A program made the translations under genes and the position numbers. Positions 33,920 to 48,900 of a stretch of 64,000 nucleotides of DNA are shown here, piece by piece. The stretch is from Clavelina lepadiformis (taxonomy: Eukaryota > Chordata > Ascidiacea > Aplousobranchia > Clavelinidae), in assembly GCF_947623445.1 (NCBI RefSeq), contig NC_135242.1:19654001-19718000 (forward strand), written 5' to 3'. Within the stretch, counting starts at the first letter, position 1. Every line of letters starts with the position of its first letter. The notes beneath the pieces are model-generated. The model worked only from the letters and a program-made list of their open reading frames with translations, was not told the origin of the DNA and made no database searches.

Positions 33920-36900
33920 GTAAATGTTACGGAAGTTTTAATACTGTATTCAATGACTTAGATCAACTTGGGCACAATAGAAAACATTTCCGATCCAGGA
34001 AATGTATGACAAGACAAAGCAGGCGGTGAGCCAACGAATTACCAGATAACACGGTCGGTTTCAATAAAAACACTTAAAATTTGATAAAGCGACGGGTCGT
34101 TGCTAAAAGGGAAAAAAATAGTCTTGTTAAAATCGCAATCTTCACATCGCGTAAACTCTCATCAACCCTGTTCCGAGGTTTTACACGACGTCGCCCCCAA
34201 TCAACAGGAATTTCATTTTAATTGCTTTCGCCTGTGAGCCGGGGTTGTCATTTCCGTTGTTTTATTGCGAACTGTCAGTCGCCCAAAGGTCATCCAATTG
34301 TCAGTCAGCGGTTCGCCCGATTTTCTAACCCGTCTGGAAAAGCGATAAAATCGACGTATAATGCATTGCTGCCTTTGGCTAATCGCTGTTTCAACGCATG
34401 TCTTCACCACATTGGTATTAAGATATTGAGTTGGCAAATTGACAACTCACATTCAAATTTGCCCTCTTTCCGCGACATGTAAAAATCAATGAAATTGATT
34501 TTCAAGTATCGTTAAACACCTCTTCTTCTAAAGCCTTACATATCTAACAGCTTCAGCAGTTTTATTTGTTGAATTACAAAATAATATCGCGACAATTTTA
34601 ACGACAGCACAAAACATTTTACGATGACAGGCAAATAACTGCTCTAGGGTTTGTGGAGAAGTCTATAACGTAAACGTTAGTGCTTTAGAAATGAAAAGTT
34701 AACCAACTAATGAAGACGTTAACCCCTTTATTTAAATTGGTTATGTTTGAATTATCACCAGCTGCAAGAAGCCACCAACCAAAAGCGAGTTGATGACAAA
34801 CAAAGTGTGACGAAACTAAAATATCGCGTCTGGATCTCTTTATGTTTGGCATTGTCACAGCATGTTGGCCCACAAAGCTATTGACAGAGTGTGGCAATTC
34901 TGGTTTAATTTATTAAAATGTGACGATTAAATGTGCCTGTCATTTCTATTTGCTTAACCTTTTTAATGTTTCAACATTAGATCCTAAAGCTAATATCACT
35001 TCCCCTCGAGAGCCCGGCCTTAGACTTAATCGGTCTTGAAACACAACTTGGCAGACAGTTACACCTACTCTATTTGAATAAAATCGAAAATAATTTATTT
35101 TTGGTCAATGTTATTACCAAAACGTCTCCTAGACGTCTTATGTTTACATGGTCCCGTAGACTTGATTTATGTTGGTCGTATTTCATCTTTTGGTATCATC
35201 GTTTCATAACAGGCACTGAGATTGGGAAATGACGCCGTTGAGTTATCAAATACTTTCTATCAGTTTGCATAAACAACCATTTGCCTTACACTTTAAAGGG
35301 TTTGCTCAGCAAGCAACGAATACATTGGTGTATAAACATTTTGCACTATTTGTCACATAGCGCTTGCTTGGGGATGCAAATTGAAGTGACCTTTTATGCT
35401 AATGACCCCTTAAGTTAAGATCTACGCCGTCAACTTAAACCGTTATGGGACAAAATATTATTAATTGCTATAACTGACGATGATGGTGATGTTTAGGGTT
35501 GTCTGAAAAGTCAGGTTCGTTTTCGAAAATTATGTGTTTGCGGTAAAAATATTTGTAAGCGAATAGGTGAGTTAAGGGGTTTTGGTATTGACACTGACCA
35601 TGAATCATTTCGGACTTGGACGGTTGCGTTGGTGACACGTAATATTTGCCTAACCGCTCTACCGCATGAGCGTAAATCTGCCTCAGGTGTTCTGGTGAAG
35701 TTAAAAGAAAGAATTAAAAATTTCACGTAAATCTGACGATCTTCAACTCTTTAGTCATCGCATTCGTCGCCGAGTCGAAGTGATTCACTTTTCGAGCGGA
35801 AACCCTACTCGTTGAGTTTCTCGCGAAATCTCTTTGTGCAATATTGCACCCAATTTGTGGGTTTGCAGCCGGACCACTATTACGTTACAGACAGTGGACC
35901 CTGTTTGAATAAGGATCCTTTCAGTGTTTGTCCCAAGTACAAGATCTACCTTGCTGAGCGTTGGGCACGTCACTATCTCGGCTGTAGGCCAAGGTCACAG
36001 GCTCACTAATGGGCTATTAGACATAATACAACCCCGTGCATGGCTTATGTTTGGCCAACCGTTTAGTTCTCGTGTATACCCCTATTCTCCTTGATGTTAT
36101 ACGTCGACAAGGCACGGTTTAAACGACCTTGTGCGGGACGGGTCACTTGTTGCAGTCTAAAAGCTGGCGCGGTGAGTTAGGGGTCTGTTTCTGACTTATT
36201 TCTGTCGGGAAATTTCGTGACGATAATGGTAAATCCTGACCATTTAAGTCACGATTTACTGGAACCTTGTTTAGACTGGGCGGTTAAAGTCATTAGCCAG
36301 ATGTTTGGTAACTGCTGGACATTGTATAAAGCTTGTTATGGTATCAGCTACGCAAAAGGGTGGGATAAATTACCGTTTTATCAGATGGGATTTCGTCCTT
36401 GATAAGGGAGACATGCCGTTGGCGTCAGTGTGTGGAGACACACTTTTAAGGTTCTTGCAAGACATTCCGGCCATTTCCACTTCTAAAAAGTCTCACGTAA
36501 CGCATACAGCACTCTAAAACTGCCATACCGTTGAGTGAAAGTGCCATTGGTATGTGATGAAAGCAGCGTCGTCCAAAACACAACTTATCTCAGCGTTTTG
36601 CTGAGACTTTACTAATATTTCTAAACCAGGTAGAACTTGTTGCAAAGTTGTGAATGCGTTACTTGATAACGTGGCAATACCTTTTGTAATAATATCTCAT
36701 CTTGACAATTATATTATCGTACAACAGGCCCCTAGGCTACATACGACGAAAATATGCAGTTTAATTATACACGTTAGGAACAAAGATTTATAACTTTACG
36801 TATACCCACTTTGTGTAGCCGTACATTGTACAAGTGTACATATTTGGGCACGAGCAAGCTAAAGCTTCGCTCCTTTTAAATAACACCATCCTAAAGATAA

Positions 36901-39900
36901 TAGGACTAAGGTAAGGTCTCGTGGACCAAAATTGGTATCGCCGAGTATTAAGCGATTAGCCTGTTTCGTATTTTAATGAAAGCCTAATTACACCTTTTCG
37001 TCAAGTTAAATGGGATAGTCGATCTTCGCATAGTTTAATCCGCCTTTTAAAGAAAAGGAAGCGGATGTCCGAGCGTTCTGATTCCATATTCGGATTAAGG
37101 GAGAGCTGTTCTTCTTCTGAACTTCAAAACGCGAAAGCTTCTCTCGATAATTTTATGGAGTAGATCACCGTTTCTTTAAGACAAATGGTTCACATTACCG
37201 AACAAAAAAAAGTGCTTTTGTTTCGCTTGATATTATTATGTATGAACTTATAATGAAGCTAACGACGAAGTTGACCTATTCAACTCTTGCAAAATCACTT
37301 GCATTCATAAAGCAACACATTCTTCCATCGTTAAATGTTTGCTAACATTTCATGGCGTATGCAATGAAATATCGAAATGAGACAAACCAAGGGCGCGATT
37401 ATGACAAAGATGTTTGAGAGAGTATTTCTTTCGCAAGGGTTTACCTTTTGACCGTATTGTTTCTAATTGTGCAAACTTAAAACACCTTGAATCAATCTAA
37501 ATATGTTCTGGGGAGTTAATTAGTTACACAATTATGAGTACCGTTCTGGCTGCTTGAGCACTCTAGTTAAGAATGACGAAATTCCTGTCGTGTTTTTCTA
37601 GAAATTCTAGCGGTAAATCTTAGTTGTTAGTTTGTCAATTGCCATCGATAAAATGAAGTTTTCTCACAGCCTTGGGCACTTGTTTTATTTGTATGGCTGT
37701 CGAAACGTGCCTAAAGATCGTCACAACACTTCAAATCTTTGAAACGTTGCCCGGTGAAGGAGCTGCCGCCGATAACTCAAGAGTCTTGAGGTCTAATAAC
37801 CCTTATGAGATTCGAACCCACAAACTTTTAATGTGGTTCTGCAACCATATTTGGTCAACAAGAAAAGGACAGCACAAAGTATTTTGTGCTTGCATGCTTG
37901 ATAATGTAGCTATTTTACAGCCAATCGTGGCAAATAATGACGTGTATTAAGAAGACCGATCTTGATCTTCTCTAATATAATGTATGCACCCATACTTAGT
38001 TGCAGTTTTTTGCTTGACTTCGCAGCAAAACCGTTGCCTAATAATTGCTCATGGAGAACGGCGTTGATATTAGAGCTATTGTATAGCGCGAGCCTATTGA
38101 TAAACTGCAAAACGTGTATCGAAAAGTGTAAGAAACGCCGAAGAATTTTTGTGATTTGGGATCCTACAAACTTTGAGTGACCTGTTTTGTCGGCATCGTC
38201 TTTGATGGGATATTCTATTTCGGTTATTTCGTCCCCTCACAAAATGTCGTTTTGAAAGCCAAAACTGTTGACTCTAGGGCTCCAGTTTGCTGGAAATGAA
38301 TCCGCCCTGAGATAAATTGCAAAGGGTATATTCGTTTATCTAAAAGCAATCATTGTCTGCGGGAACGCCTACAAGACTGCTTGGAATAAAAAGTCATTTC
38401 TCCGTTTACCCAGTTGCTCCCCAGAATCAAAAAGCAAACACGCAACGCATATTTCAACGACAATAAACACGTTCATTCGTCATATAATTCATACTTTTCC
38501 ATCAATATTTTCAGAGTGATAAATCAAAGTTTGACGATCATATGGCCAGATAAATAATTTAAGTATAGTTTAAGCTCGAAACGATTTATCATTAGATTTT
38601 TGCTTTTAGTCTTTGCTTTACCATTGCCCACGATTTTCTCGAACCTTCTCTTGTAAAAATATTTAACTGTTTTCAATGTTTCGCCTCGCAGCTTTAAAAA
38701 TCATAGGTCGGCTTTTTGTATTTATTTTTTTGTTGTAATTAAACTCGTGGAATGTCTATTGGTCACAGATCTCTCCGCGAAAATAAGTGCACTTAATTCT
38801 TAAAATGAGCTTGATCATTTCCGTACTAATCGCCCTATCTGCAACATCAAAGGGATTTATGCTAGTGAATTCAGACGCCAAGGGACTCTTTAATTAGACG
38901 AGATCACCACGGCATTAATGCAATAGCCTGAATGTTTTACGGTATACGCTTGCGATTACAATCAAAGATTTAGGACACTTCGTTAAACCATGCCCAAGTG
39001 TTGGCTTGAAATGCGCTTACGTTGTATGTTGAAGGCATAGGCTACAACAACATCGTTTCTTGTCAACAACGCTATCAGGCAGTTTGCTTTTTGATAACAT
39101 ACACCGTATTATCAATTGTAAAGTTTCATTGTAAGCTTTTTACTCCCAACTTCAAGAATTCCCTAAGCCCTCAAATATTTACCTCTTTTCCCTTTGTTTA
39201 CTGCACTTTCGGGGTTAGAAATGCCCTCAGTTAGCCCTCAGGCGTTGCAAAGACGAAATTAAAGACGGGAAAAGCCTTTTAAAGAAAATAATCGAATTAT
39301 AGCTTTAAAGGATAATAAGCAATTGAAAAACGTGTTTCGTGACGCAGGTTATCACTGTTTGTTTTAATTATGTCTTGACTTAAGTTTTAAATTGCAGCTT
39401 TGGTGTGATTCGCTTGCTAATGTGATTATACTTTATGAAAGTTACAAGTGTAATTATATAAGCGCCAGTACTTTAACAGCTACCGTCGCCTATTTCACAC
39501 AACACAATAATGTAAAAGCAGAAATGGAAAACTACACTTCGCAAGTCAGCCCCTTGAACATCGCTTTATCTTAAGGAGTGCGAATTCACCTCGTGAAAAT
39601 ATCGCTTATCTGATCATTACCCGACTGAACAAATTCATTGACAATAGCTTAGGATGGATTATCAGTCGCGTTATCAGGACATTATGAGAGGTGGTTCCTT
39701 ACAACGTGGGCGTAGGACAGCCGTTGAAAATGCGAAAAAACGTCGCACCTATACACGTACTGTGACTCTGTGAGGGATGGTTGTTGTCCTTTGATTCTCT
39801 GAGCCAAAGAGGAGACCTAATATTTACATAACCCTTCGTTTCGTACAGCCCGCCTCTACGTGGCGTGTGTATTTAGCCATTTGTCCAGTTTGCTCAAGTC

Positions 39901-42900
39901 CTGGACACCTGCAATCGGTAGAATATCGTCTGTATGGCCGATTAACAACACAATAAGCCGTGGCAAGGTAATTTTCGATCGTGGTGATAGCGATGTCTCA
40001 CACATGGTAAAAGGAGAAAATATTTTAATGGATTTCGTAATAATTGTACTTGCACGTGGCACATCTTAGCGCATTGGATAGTTATGACCTGCGATCGACC
40101 TCATGGACTATCGTCATCCGATATCTTTTGTTTTTGTTGCTGATTCGTTGATGTTATGTTCATGAAGCAATTTAACTCCACTCAGTGTTGGCAATTACGA
40201 TGGTTAGAGTTGACTTAATTGGTTTTGCCTGGTCTTTTTGACCCGCAAACAGGTGACTTGGTTTAGGTTAAACTTAACCCATTCCTCTGATTCACCGATT
40301 CAATTTGTTGGCCGTACATTTGAGACTTTTAATCGCTTGTATTTGAACGAGTCTTTTTCTCTGACAAATCGTATCGGCATTTAGCGTTCACGCTGGGAAT
40401 TTTGTGTGGTCTTTGCCGGGCTGTCCACTGAGTCAGCTTTTAAAATGCAACGGTATTCCCACCGAAACTAATTATGTCAACAAGGTTAGGGCATGACGTT
40501 TTGTTAATTGCAAGACAAAACAGAAGGAAAGACTGCCCTATGTGTTAAATATACTGTACGCAATGGAAATTTACGCATCAAAATGAGATTAGCTACCACT
40601 CGTGGGAATCAGGAGTCAACGAAACACTCCAATTGACAGAGACCTGGAGAATATATGGTTTCTACTTTATGTTATCAATTTCACGCTGGATCTGTTCACT
40701 ATGTGCTTATTACTCTATTTATGTCACACTTTGGCGCTTTAAACGTCGGCGTAGAAACCTAGCGTCTACCATAAAACGCCAATAAATAGCTGTTGACTTT
40801 AGACAGGTAGCATCATAATAGCTTACGTAATCTTCTTAACTCCACTTGCATATACAACAAGCCTATATGAGTATGTGTAGAAGTGCAGTGTCTCTAATTA
40901 AATCGTTACCTTGTTTATCCGTATATAGCGTTTTAAAGGGTAACCGTAGCTTTTGCACCTGGTCATTTAAGAGCTGTCTTCCGCAGGGTGCAATGTATGT
41001 CTTTGGCCCGATGCAACGCAGGTACATTAATTGCACATAGCGAAACTCATTTGAGCACGTACGTATAAAATACCAAGTTTATTGGCAACGTCAGTAGCTT
41101 TTTCAATCCAAGTGTGAGTTATTACATGATGGATGTTTTGATGAATCACCTTTGGTTTCTCAAAATCTGGTTAGGTGCGTATATTCTCTTCACCTATGTT
41201 AATTGCACGCACCCCAATGAACTCTTGTATGCGTAATCGAAAGTAATTTTCAAATTTCACCCTTCCCGGGTCAGACCGGGCCGCAGAAATCAAAGAACCA
41301 CAGCACACTTCATCAAGTAACCAGTGGGCGTTCATTTACTTGCCATAAGGCGGCGGTAGCGTGACCGATGGTAATCTAATGTAAACCCACAACTTTTTAG
41401 ATGGTTTTCTAACCAAGTTAACGTGTTATTTATGGACAACCCGCTTTGGGTCATGCTCCCTTTTATTCCAATACCACACTGCATTTTTTCGAGTTTTAGA
41501 CACGTTTATACCAAAATAGCTGTAGTCACCAAAACCCACAGCACGGTCTTTGAACGTGAAAAGTACTTGGTAAAATAGAAGAAAATATAAAAGTTTTAGG
41601 CACTTGTCATACTACACCTGAGCGGGCTTTATTGCGGCGTCACGCAGCGGGTTGCCTTAGAGCCCTATCTTTAAAAGGTTTTAATCAAATTAGTTGTTAC
41701 TTTTTATTTTTTAAATTTTATCAAAATTTAATCTCCGTTTGTACGTTTTTACTGCAATCCTGTGCATAATGGGTCGCAAAACGCTTTAACCGCGACAACT
41801 TATCTATAGTTCTATTGTTTTAAGTGTTGTCCACAATTCCGTCACAGGGAATACCAATGACATTTTTAAAGCCAAATTCAACTCATATCTACAAACGTTA
41901 TGCACAGACTACTTTATCCATTGGACCCTTTAAACTATTCCAAGAATCAACCTCTGGGAAAATACAAAGTTACTTGACCAAATGTTGATGATATCGATAC
42001 TTGTACTTCAAGGATAGCACCGTACTAAATTACTAGCAATCTCGTAGCGATGCCGTTTTCTCAGTGGCAGTTTCCTTGAGAATGTTTCGGATATTTTGCA
42101 AGGGCTTCTGTGCGTTTGGGCGTAACCGGTGTTTCAACATCCCCCGCTTACCCCTAAACACCGAACCATACGTCACGAATGTGGTGACTGTGAACTTGCA
42201 CGCGTCGTTGGCCCTCCGCGCTCTTGTAACAACATGTAAGCGAACCAAATCTCTGTATTTATAACCTGGGAACAAGACACCATTGAAATTAATACGATCA
42301 TTAAAAGAATTAGGGTTTATATTTTTACTATAATAATTTATAAGTATAATAGTTCATAAGAAAAGCTAGTTTTGTATGACGACTAAAAAGTTATGTTGTT
42401 TTTGCAGCCATCCTTTTAGATACACGAAATGCGTTATCCGATTTAGGATGGACCATGTCTCAAGGCTCGGAGGTAAGAAACGTTAATTCAGTTTTGCAAA
42501 ACTACATGAACTTTACCTACCACGTCTGCGTTGGTATTTAGAGCGCTAAGCTTGTTATGGGTATACACTAACTGTTGTTACTGTATGAATGTGCTGGGTT
42601 TGGATAGCCATCCTGTGATTGGTGTTACTTCGAAGTACCGGTTTAAGGTTTTTGCGTGATTGGCAAATTTGACATTATCTTAGCTGCTTGATCAGAAATG
42701 GACTTAGTTCACGCCATATTTGGGCCTCAGTCTTAGTCAATAGGTCACGGTCGACGTGAATGTCGGTTTCCTTTGTTGCGGTTCATTCTGCATGGCGTTC
42801 TTTGGTGACGTCGCAATTCCCTCACAATGGGGCAGTCGCAAGAATCCCATGGGATAGACTGTTGCTTGTCAGAGAGGTCAATTAATTTGTAGGCTATGAC

Positions 42901-45900
42901 AAACACAATAATTCCACTTGACATCACTCAAAGGTAGCTTTTGTCGTCAAAATTAATTGTATTGCGATACTACTGGGTTAGATATTTAGGGCATTTCAGC
43001 GTTACTAAAACGTTTGAAAAGTGTGTGTAAGAATGCAAAACACAGCGCCGTATTTTAAAGGTTTTACTTTTCGGTCTTCCAAATAACTGGACAACACAAA
43101 TTTTCGGGCTTGTGTGAAAATTGTGTAGTGAGGCGGCCTCGAAGGCAATTAGTCATACTCATTTTAGCTTCTTATCTGGGCCGACCCAGCTAGCACTTGT
43201 GGCGGCAATCAAGCCTAACATTAGTCAAACTTGGGTAAATATTGAGTAAGTGCACGGCTGTAATCGACACTTTAAAGCTACTTACCCTCGGCGTGCTTTT
43301 ACAATGGCAATAAATACCTCATCACTCACAGCGTGTTGCCCCAAAAAAGCCCTGTCAAGTTCAACTACACACTGTTCTATTTATAAGCGGCCCGGACATT
43401 AATCAAACTCGTCTAAAAGTTTCGCACTTGCCGATCAATTTACGTTTTCCTTGGGTCGGGCCAAACCTAAGCTCTTCGCCTAGTTTCACATTATACATGA
43501 ACTGAGGCAGACGTTTTTAAGGTCCGATTGCCGACATGTTTTGGAGTAGTTGTCTAGTCTGCTGTGTATTTGGTCCGAATAGCGTTGATTTAACTATACG
43601 AGAAGCGATTCATCTTCTGATGCTGATGGGTTTTATCAAACTAACGAGCTGTCTTGGAAGCGTCGCAGATGCTAAAGCGCCGATAACTCAATTGCCGTTG
43701 CTTTTGGCTTAATGGAGTCATTTCTGCTTTGAATGAGTGACATAAGGCAGAATATACCCGCTGTGTACTATATTCCCGGTGGAAGAATTAAAAACAACTT
43801 AAACTAAAATTATAGATATAGAGCAAATTATTACTATTAATAACCGACGAGATTCGATTGTTGTTCTTCACATTGGTCAACGCTATTGTACTGAAAAGAA
43901 CTTAAAAACATGTTTGGCGCACAGCAGAGAAAGCTCAGCTCTTTCGAAAAGTAATTCAAAGTAAGTTGACAAAAACGTTACTATCGCAGCCAGCGCACAC
44001 TGATCTTGCTCGATATGGCCCTAAGCCTTCGATTTGGTGACAAAATAGTGGCTTTGTGCAATGGCATCAAACCCCGATATGTATCAAAAGCTGACGCATT
44101 ATCAAACCCGGTGGGTGGGTTTTAGTAACCAGTAATTTTACAGCGGAAAGGAACCGATTCCAATTTATGTGAAATAACGTAATAAAAATACTTTAGTTAT
44201 GTCTGCGTTTGCTTTATCCAAACAAATTACCTGTTTAGTAAAATCACAGGTTCCTGAAAACAATGACACCGTTGTTCGCAATCCCATAACGCAATGGGTA
44301 GACATGTTGAAGTGTCTGTTAGTTACATTTCGCTGAAATTATCCACAACAAGGACATTAGCTATTCATAAAAATGTCCACGAATAAATAGATTATTTCAA
44401 ACATGAAGACGACGACCCTGTACTATTTAGATAACTTGCCATAAAATATGACGTCATAACATATTTATGACGACTACAGAGACGCCGCCAAATGTTTTGA
44501 CGCTGGCGGGGTCACGTAAATAGTTGCCGGTCGTCAAAACGCACCTGGCTTTAAAAAGCGCTGGAAACCAATATAGTTGCGTTTCTAACGCCAGAGTAAC
44601 TATTTTGTCAAATTAGTCGGCTGGTTTTCTGAGCCTGATTATGCAAAGTATAACGCTGAAGAAAAACAATTTTTCGAAAATCGAAGTAGACGACATAATA
44701 GTAGTAGTTGGTGTCACTAAGAATGAGGTGGATTCACATTGCAATTTACGTTATCTGGGAATTATGGGTCACCCCAACTTCAAACATTCCATCGAATTAT
44801 CTCACATTGGCCTGTAGCCGAAAGCAATTGCCGTCAACTTAAACATTATCGTCAAATAGAAGGCACAACTGGTGATAAACAGAACTTTTTTTGTTTGCCG
44901 ACGTTTCATTTTCCCATTCGAGTTAACTTCATCAGGACAACGGGAATAAAATTTGAATTTGGCGAAAATGTATAAAAAATTTATATTTATCTTTATTATT
45001 GTTAAATATATAGTTAACACGCTTTGTTGAAACAAAAATTCACACCTGGCTGGTTCATGAAGAATGCATGGTGATGGCTTGGTTACATTTTATAGCTACA
45101 TATCCTAACGACATAGAAACAAGATTCGATGGACAATCGATTATTATTTACAGATATATAAATGAAAATTATCTTCTTTGCAGTGGCAAGAAATGAGCAG
45201 CCCCGACGCAACTGGCAACGAAAGAAGAATGCTGATGGTTTGTCAGATTAAGAAGCCGAATCAAAACAACTGGCTACGGACACAATACATCCCGGTCCAG
45301 GGAGCAAAAAGAGTCTACGTCGAAGTGGAATTCACTATAAGGTGGTTTTTACGTTCTTGTTTGTCACGGTGGCCACTGGCCAGCAAAAGTTATCAAACTG
45401 GGCAAGAAAAATTTTGAAATACAGGCTACAACGTAAATTTATTTATGCAGTCCATCAAGTACTTTCATGATGACTCAGTTAACTTTTCCATGGGTAGAAG
45501 AAAAAACCCTACCTCCCAAAGCTGGAAACATCCATTTCACCTTGCTTTATTCTTAGGTCATGTGAGGATGTACCCAACGTAGCAACTTGCAAGGAAACGT
45601 TCAACCTCTATTATTACCAGACCGACAGGGACGAGGCTACCACAACGTTTCCACCATGGCGGGAAGGGGCTTATATTAAGGTGTGAAATAACTGACTTTC
45701 TCGTATCCGATTACTGTTGTTATTTTAACCATGATCGTCACGCTTGGCTAACGCAATAAATTATCCGTAACAGAACAATGGAAATTCTAAGAATACTTCC
45801 TAAATAATGCTTTGACGCTTAATGTTTTAGGAAACTTGCGAAGCGATTTAATTTTAAGTGTTTGTTAATTTGTTTTTCCCAAACTCCAAGAATTGACATT

Positions 45901-48900
45901 AACAGTGTTTCGCAGCCTACGTCATACCAGGAAATCCAAGCTAAAGCAAATTGCCCTAAAGACAAAAGCTTGTCCGCTTGAAAGAAGTAAAAGATCGCAA
46001 TTCCGCGTATGACCTGTTCCGTAGTGTTTTCCTGAGTCACTGATTTTGTATTTTTGCACAAAACATCGCAACCCGACCTTCATCATTATCCAACTAATCA
46101 TCAGTAAATATCCACCGTGTTTACTTTGCGCGTGTGCCGTGAATCTGGCAGAGGCACAAAGGGGAGCGTACACATAAAATGGGCGCGCCATTAATTGAAT
46201 TCGTGGGCTTTAGAAGTTGAGAGTCGTGATTAAGATCGACAAAAAGTCACTCTTGACGCCAAGAAAATTTGTTTGTGTCAGAGACAAGCTTAACTATACA
46301 TGTGTGGATAACAAAACGAATAATTTTTTTTAATCGCTTTAAAATGTAAATGCTGCAAAATGTTGCGGAGGTTAACGCGATTACATGCTCTTCACAGGTT
46401 GACACGATTGCCGCGGATCAACGTTTCCAACCTGGGTCTGCTGATACAAACTTTGAAACTAGAGACATCGGGCCTATTACAAAGAACGGAATATACCTAG
46501 CTATACAGGTAATATGTTTATTTATACTCTGGTTGTGAAAAGACCAAAATCCTATCAAAATCTTGCAGAGTCGCCGGTAATTGGCAGCTTAGGAAATATC
46601 CAAGCAATGTGAATGACGCACAGTTCGCGTGCCAAACTTTTAATACCCCGATTGCAATTAATTTCAAAGCGGATTTAGGCTGACGTGGTTTAGCAAAAGG
46701 CGTCAACCGTATGGGACCGCCTTCGACGCTTTCAATTCTTCTGGTTCACGGGAATTCCGCGACTTGCAAACTACGTCACCCTGCGCGATAGTGATTGTCA
46801 CATATCAAACAAGTTGCGCAAACGCCATTAATCATTTCAAAGGATGACGTTTCTTAATCTGTCTCTAAATGCCGAGTTGCAAGGTTGCATCAGCTTTACG
46901 ACGTATTTCTTCAGCCGTGGTACAAACCGCTACGACGAATGAGGTGTGGATTAAGTTTTAAAACTCGTTTCGTGCATTTGCAGGACACTGGTGCATGCGT
47001 GGCTCTCATGCATGTTCGCGTTTACTACAAGTACTGCGAAGAGGCCACAGAAAACCTGGCCACATTCACCAGGACCACAGCCGGTCCTGAAATGACGTCA
47101 TTGGTCGAAACAAAAGGCTCTTGTGTACGAAATGCAATCACGGTAAACGCTACGTCCAAACTTTTCAATATTAGAGGACCGACATTTTTAAAGGTTGAAA
47201 CTTTATGCAGCATCTTGTGATATTAAGCCGTAATTTTAATTTGTAATTTAAAAGGAAAACCGCATGATGCCAAGCTTGTATTGCAATGGCGAGGGTGCTT
47301 GGACCGTACCGTCAGGATCTTGTGTTTGCACTGCAGGGTACGAACCTGACCGGTCACTCACGCAGTGTAAAGGTAAGATTTGTACGACTGAACATTGTGC
47401 ATGAAGTAAAGCGTTTTATATCACTTGCAAAGCGTCCACGTCGGCATTGAAATCTTCTGGTTGGTTTCTTGGAATGATGTTGTTTATGCTTTCACAAAAA
47501 TCCCTATTGTCGGAGCTTTTTGCTGGCCAACTATGCAGCTAATCTTGCTAGATTACATAAATCTTCACTATATCTTGACACTTGTTATGTTGTTACTGAC
47601 GTGATGAAACGTTCAAATTAATGGTGAACTACGTTCATTTTTCATTTTCTGTCAAATGAAATAGTTTTGGCAAATGCTTTGGGTATGGTTCTCATAAGTT
47701 GATAACGAGGCGATGGCATACACAAAGCGCCTTTGAATTACTGAAATGAGAATAGTCGTAAGCTTCAGACTTTTCCTGGCTATATTGGAGCGAATATGTA
47801 AATGTTATGTTCCAATAACGTCAAAGTGCAGTCGTTGTTAGATTCCCAATATTTTAGGTCATTTTCCATCAGCATTATACGTTGAATGGTGTTTGCTTAG
47901 AAAAAGAAACATTAACGATGAGCATGAACTTATTAGTTGAAGATTAAAAGCGTTTATCCGTGTGGTTATGCTGTTAGCACAATTGCGTGTTTTCCCACTT
48001 TTTGAACATTGCAACACCTGGAAGTGCGGGTTAGATGAGCAGAAAATTGAGTGTTTTTCTTAATGATGATGAAATACGTTTTAATTGCAGTCAAAATTGA
48101 CTACAGTGCTCAGAGATTAACCATTATGGCGGTTTGGAAATTGAAATAAACACATTTCACACGTCCAGTTTCAATCACTCTGTATTGTTGTCAGCACTCC
48201 ACTGTTATCAATACTTTGGAGCTCAAGTGCAAGACGTCAACAATTTTGATATGAGATGTTGTTAAAGTCGCACATTTTAACAGCTTTGTGGCTTGTGTTG
48301 TTGGGCGCGCAACCTCCTGTTTTTGTTAGATTTCGTGTAGATAAAGATCGGGTAGGCTTATAGCTGCTTCTTATTTTGTATGGACCATTAACTTAAGAAA
48401 TTGTGATCTATCGATTTTTTGAGAATGTTGTTGCTAGTAAACTTTTTAATGACCGGCGATGAAGACAATCTTATCTGCAACCGCAGTAGGCAAGCGCACC
48501 GGCACTCAGGTTCTCACTCAATTTTTGTCAGAATCTTACCAAATGGACAGATAATAACTGCATGAATGAACCTAAAACTTTTCAGAAAATAGTGCAGTAA
48601 TAACAACGCGATTTACTTGTCATAAAGGGATTGCAAGAAACATAGGACTTTTATGGTTACGCCCTGGTTTACTTGCATTAAAAGTTTTTAGGCGAAAAGG
48701 ATGACCTAAACGGTCATCTTCGTGCGAGCACAACTGTACCAAGAGGTGCAATCAGGGTTAATTTCTTCGGCAGACATTCCTTTACGACAGGGTGGCAAAA
48801 AGCTTACAAGTTGCTCGACTTGTTATAATACGCTTTTGTTGTGTTGCTTCTAGACCTTCTAAACAGCGCTGTACCAATTTCTTTGAGCGACTTTAAAAGA

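Noticed and set aside
35065..35085. ctctatttgaataaaa, resembling the tunicate 16-base spliced leader as I remember it
   Set aside because: It is not followed by a GT donor, shows no snRNA-like Sm site or stems, and stands alone; similarity is likely by chance.
36217..36517. Overlapping short open frames in gene B intron 1
   Set aside because: Two different frames overlap, neither has a recognisable motif, and lengths are within chance expectation for this much sequence.
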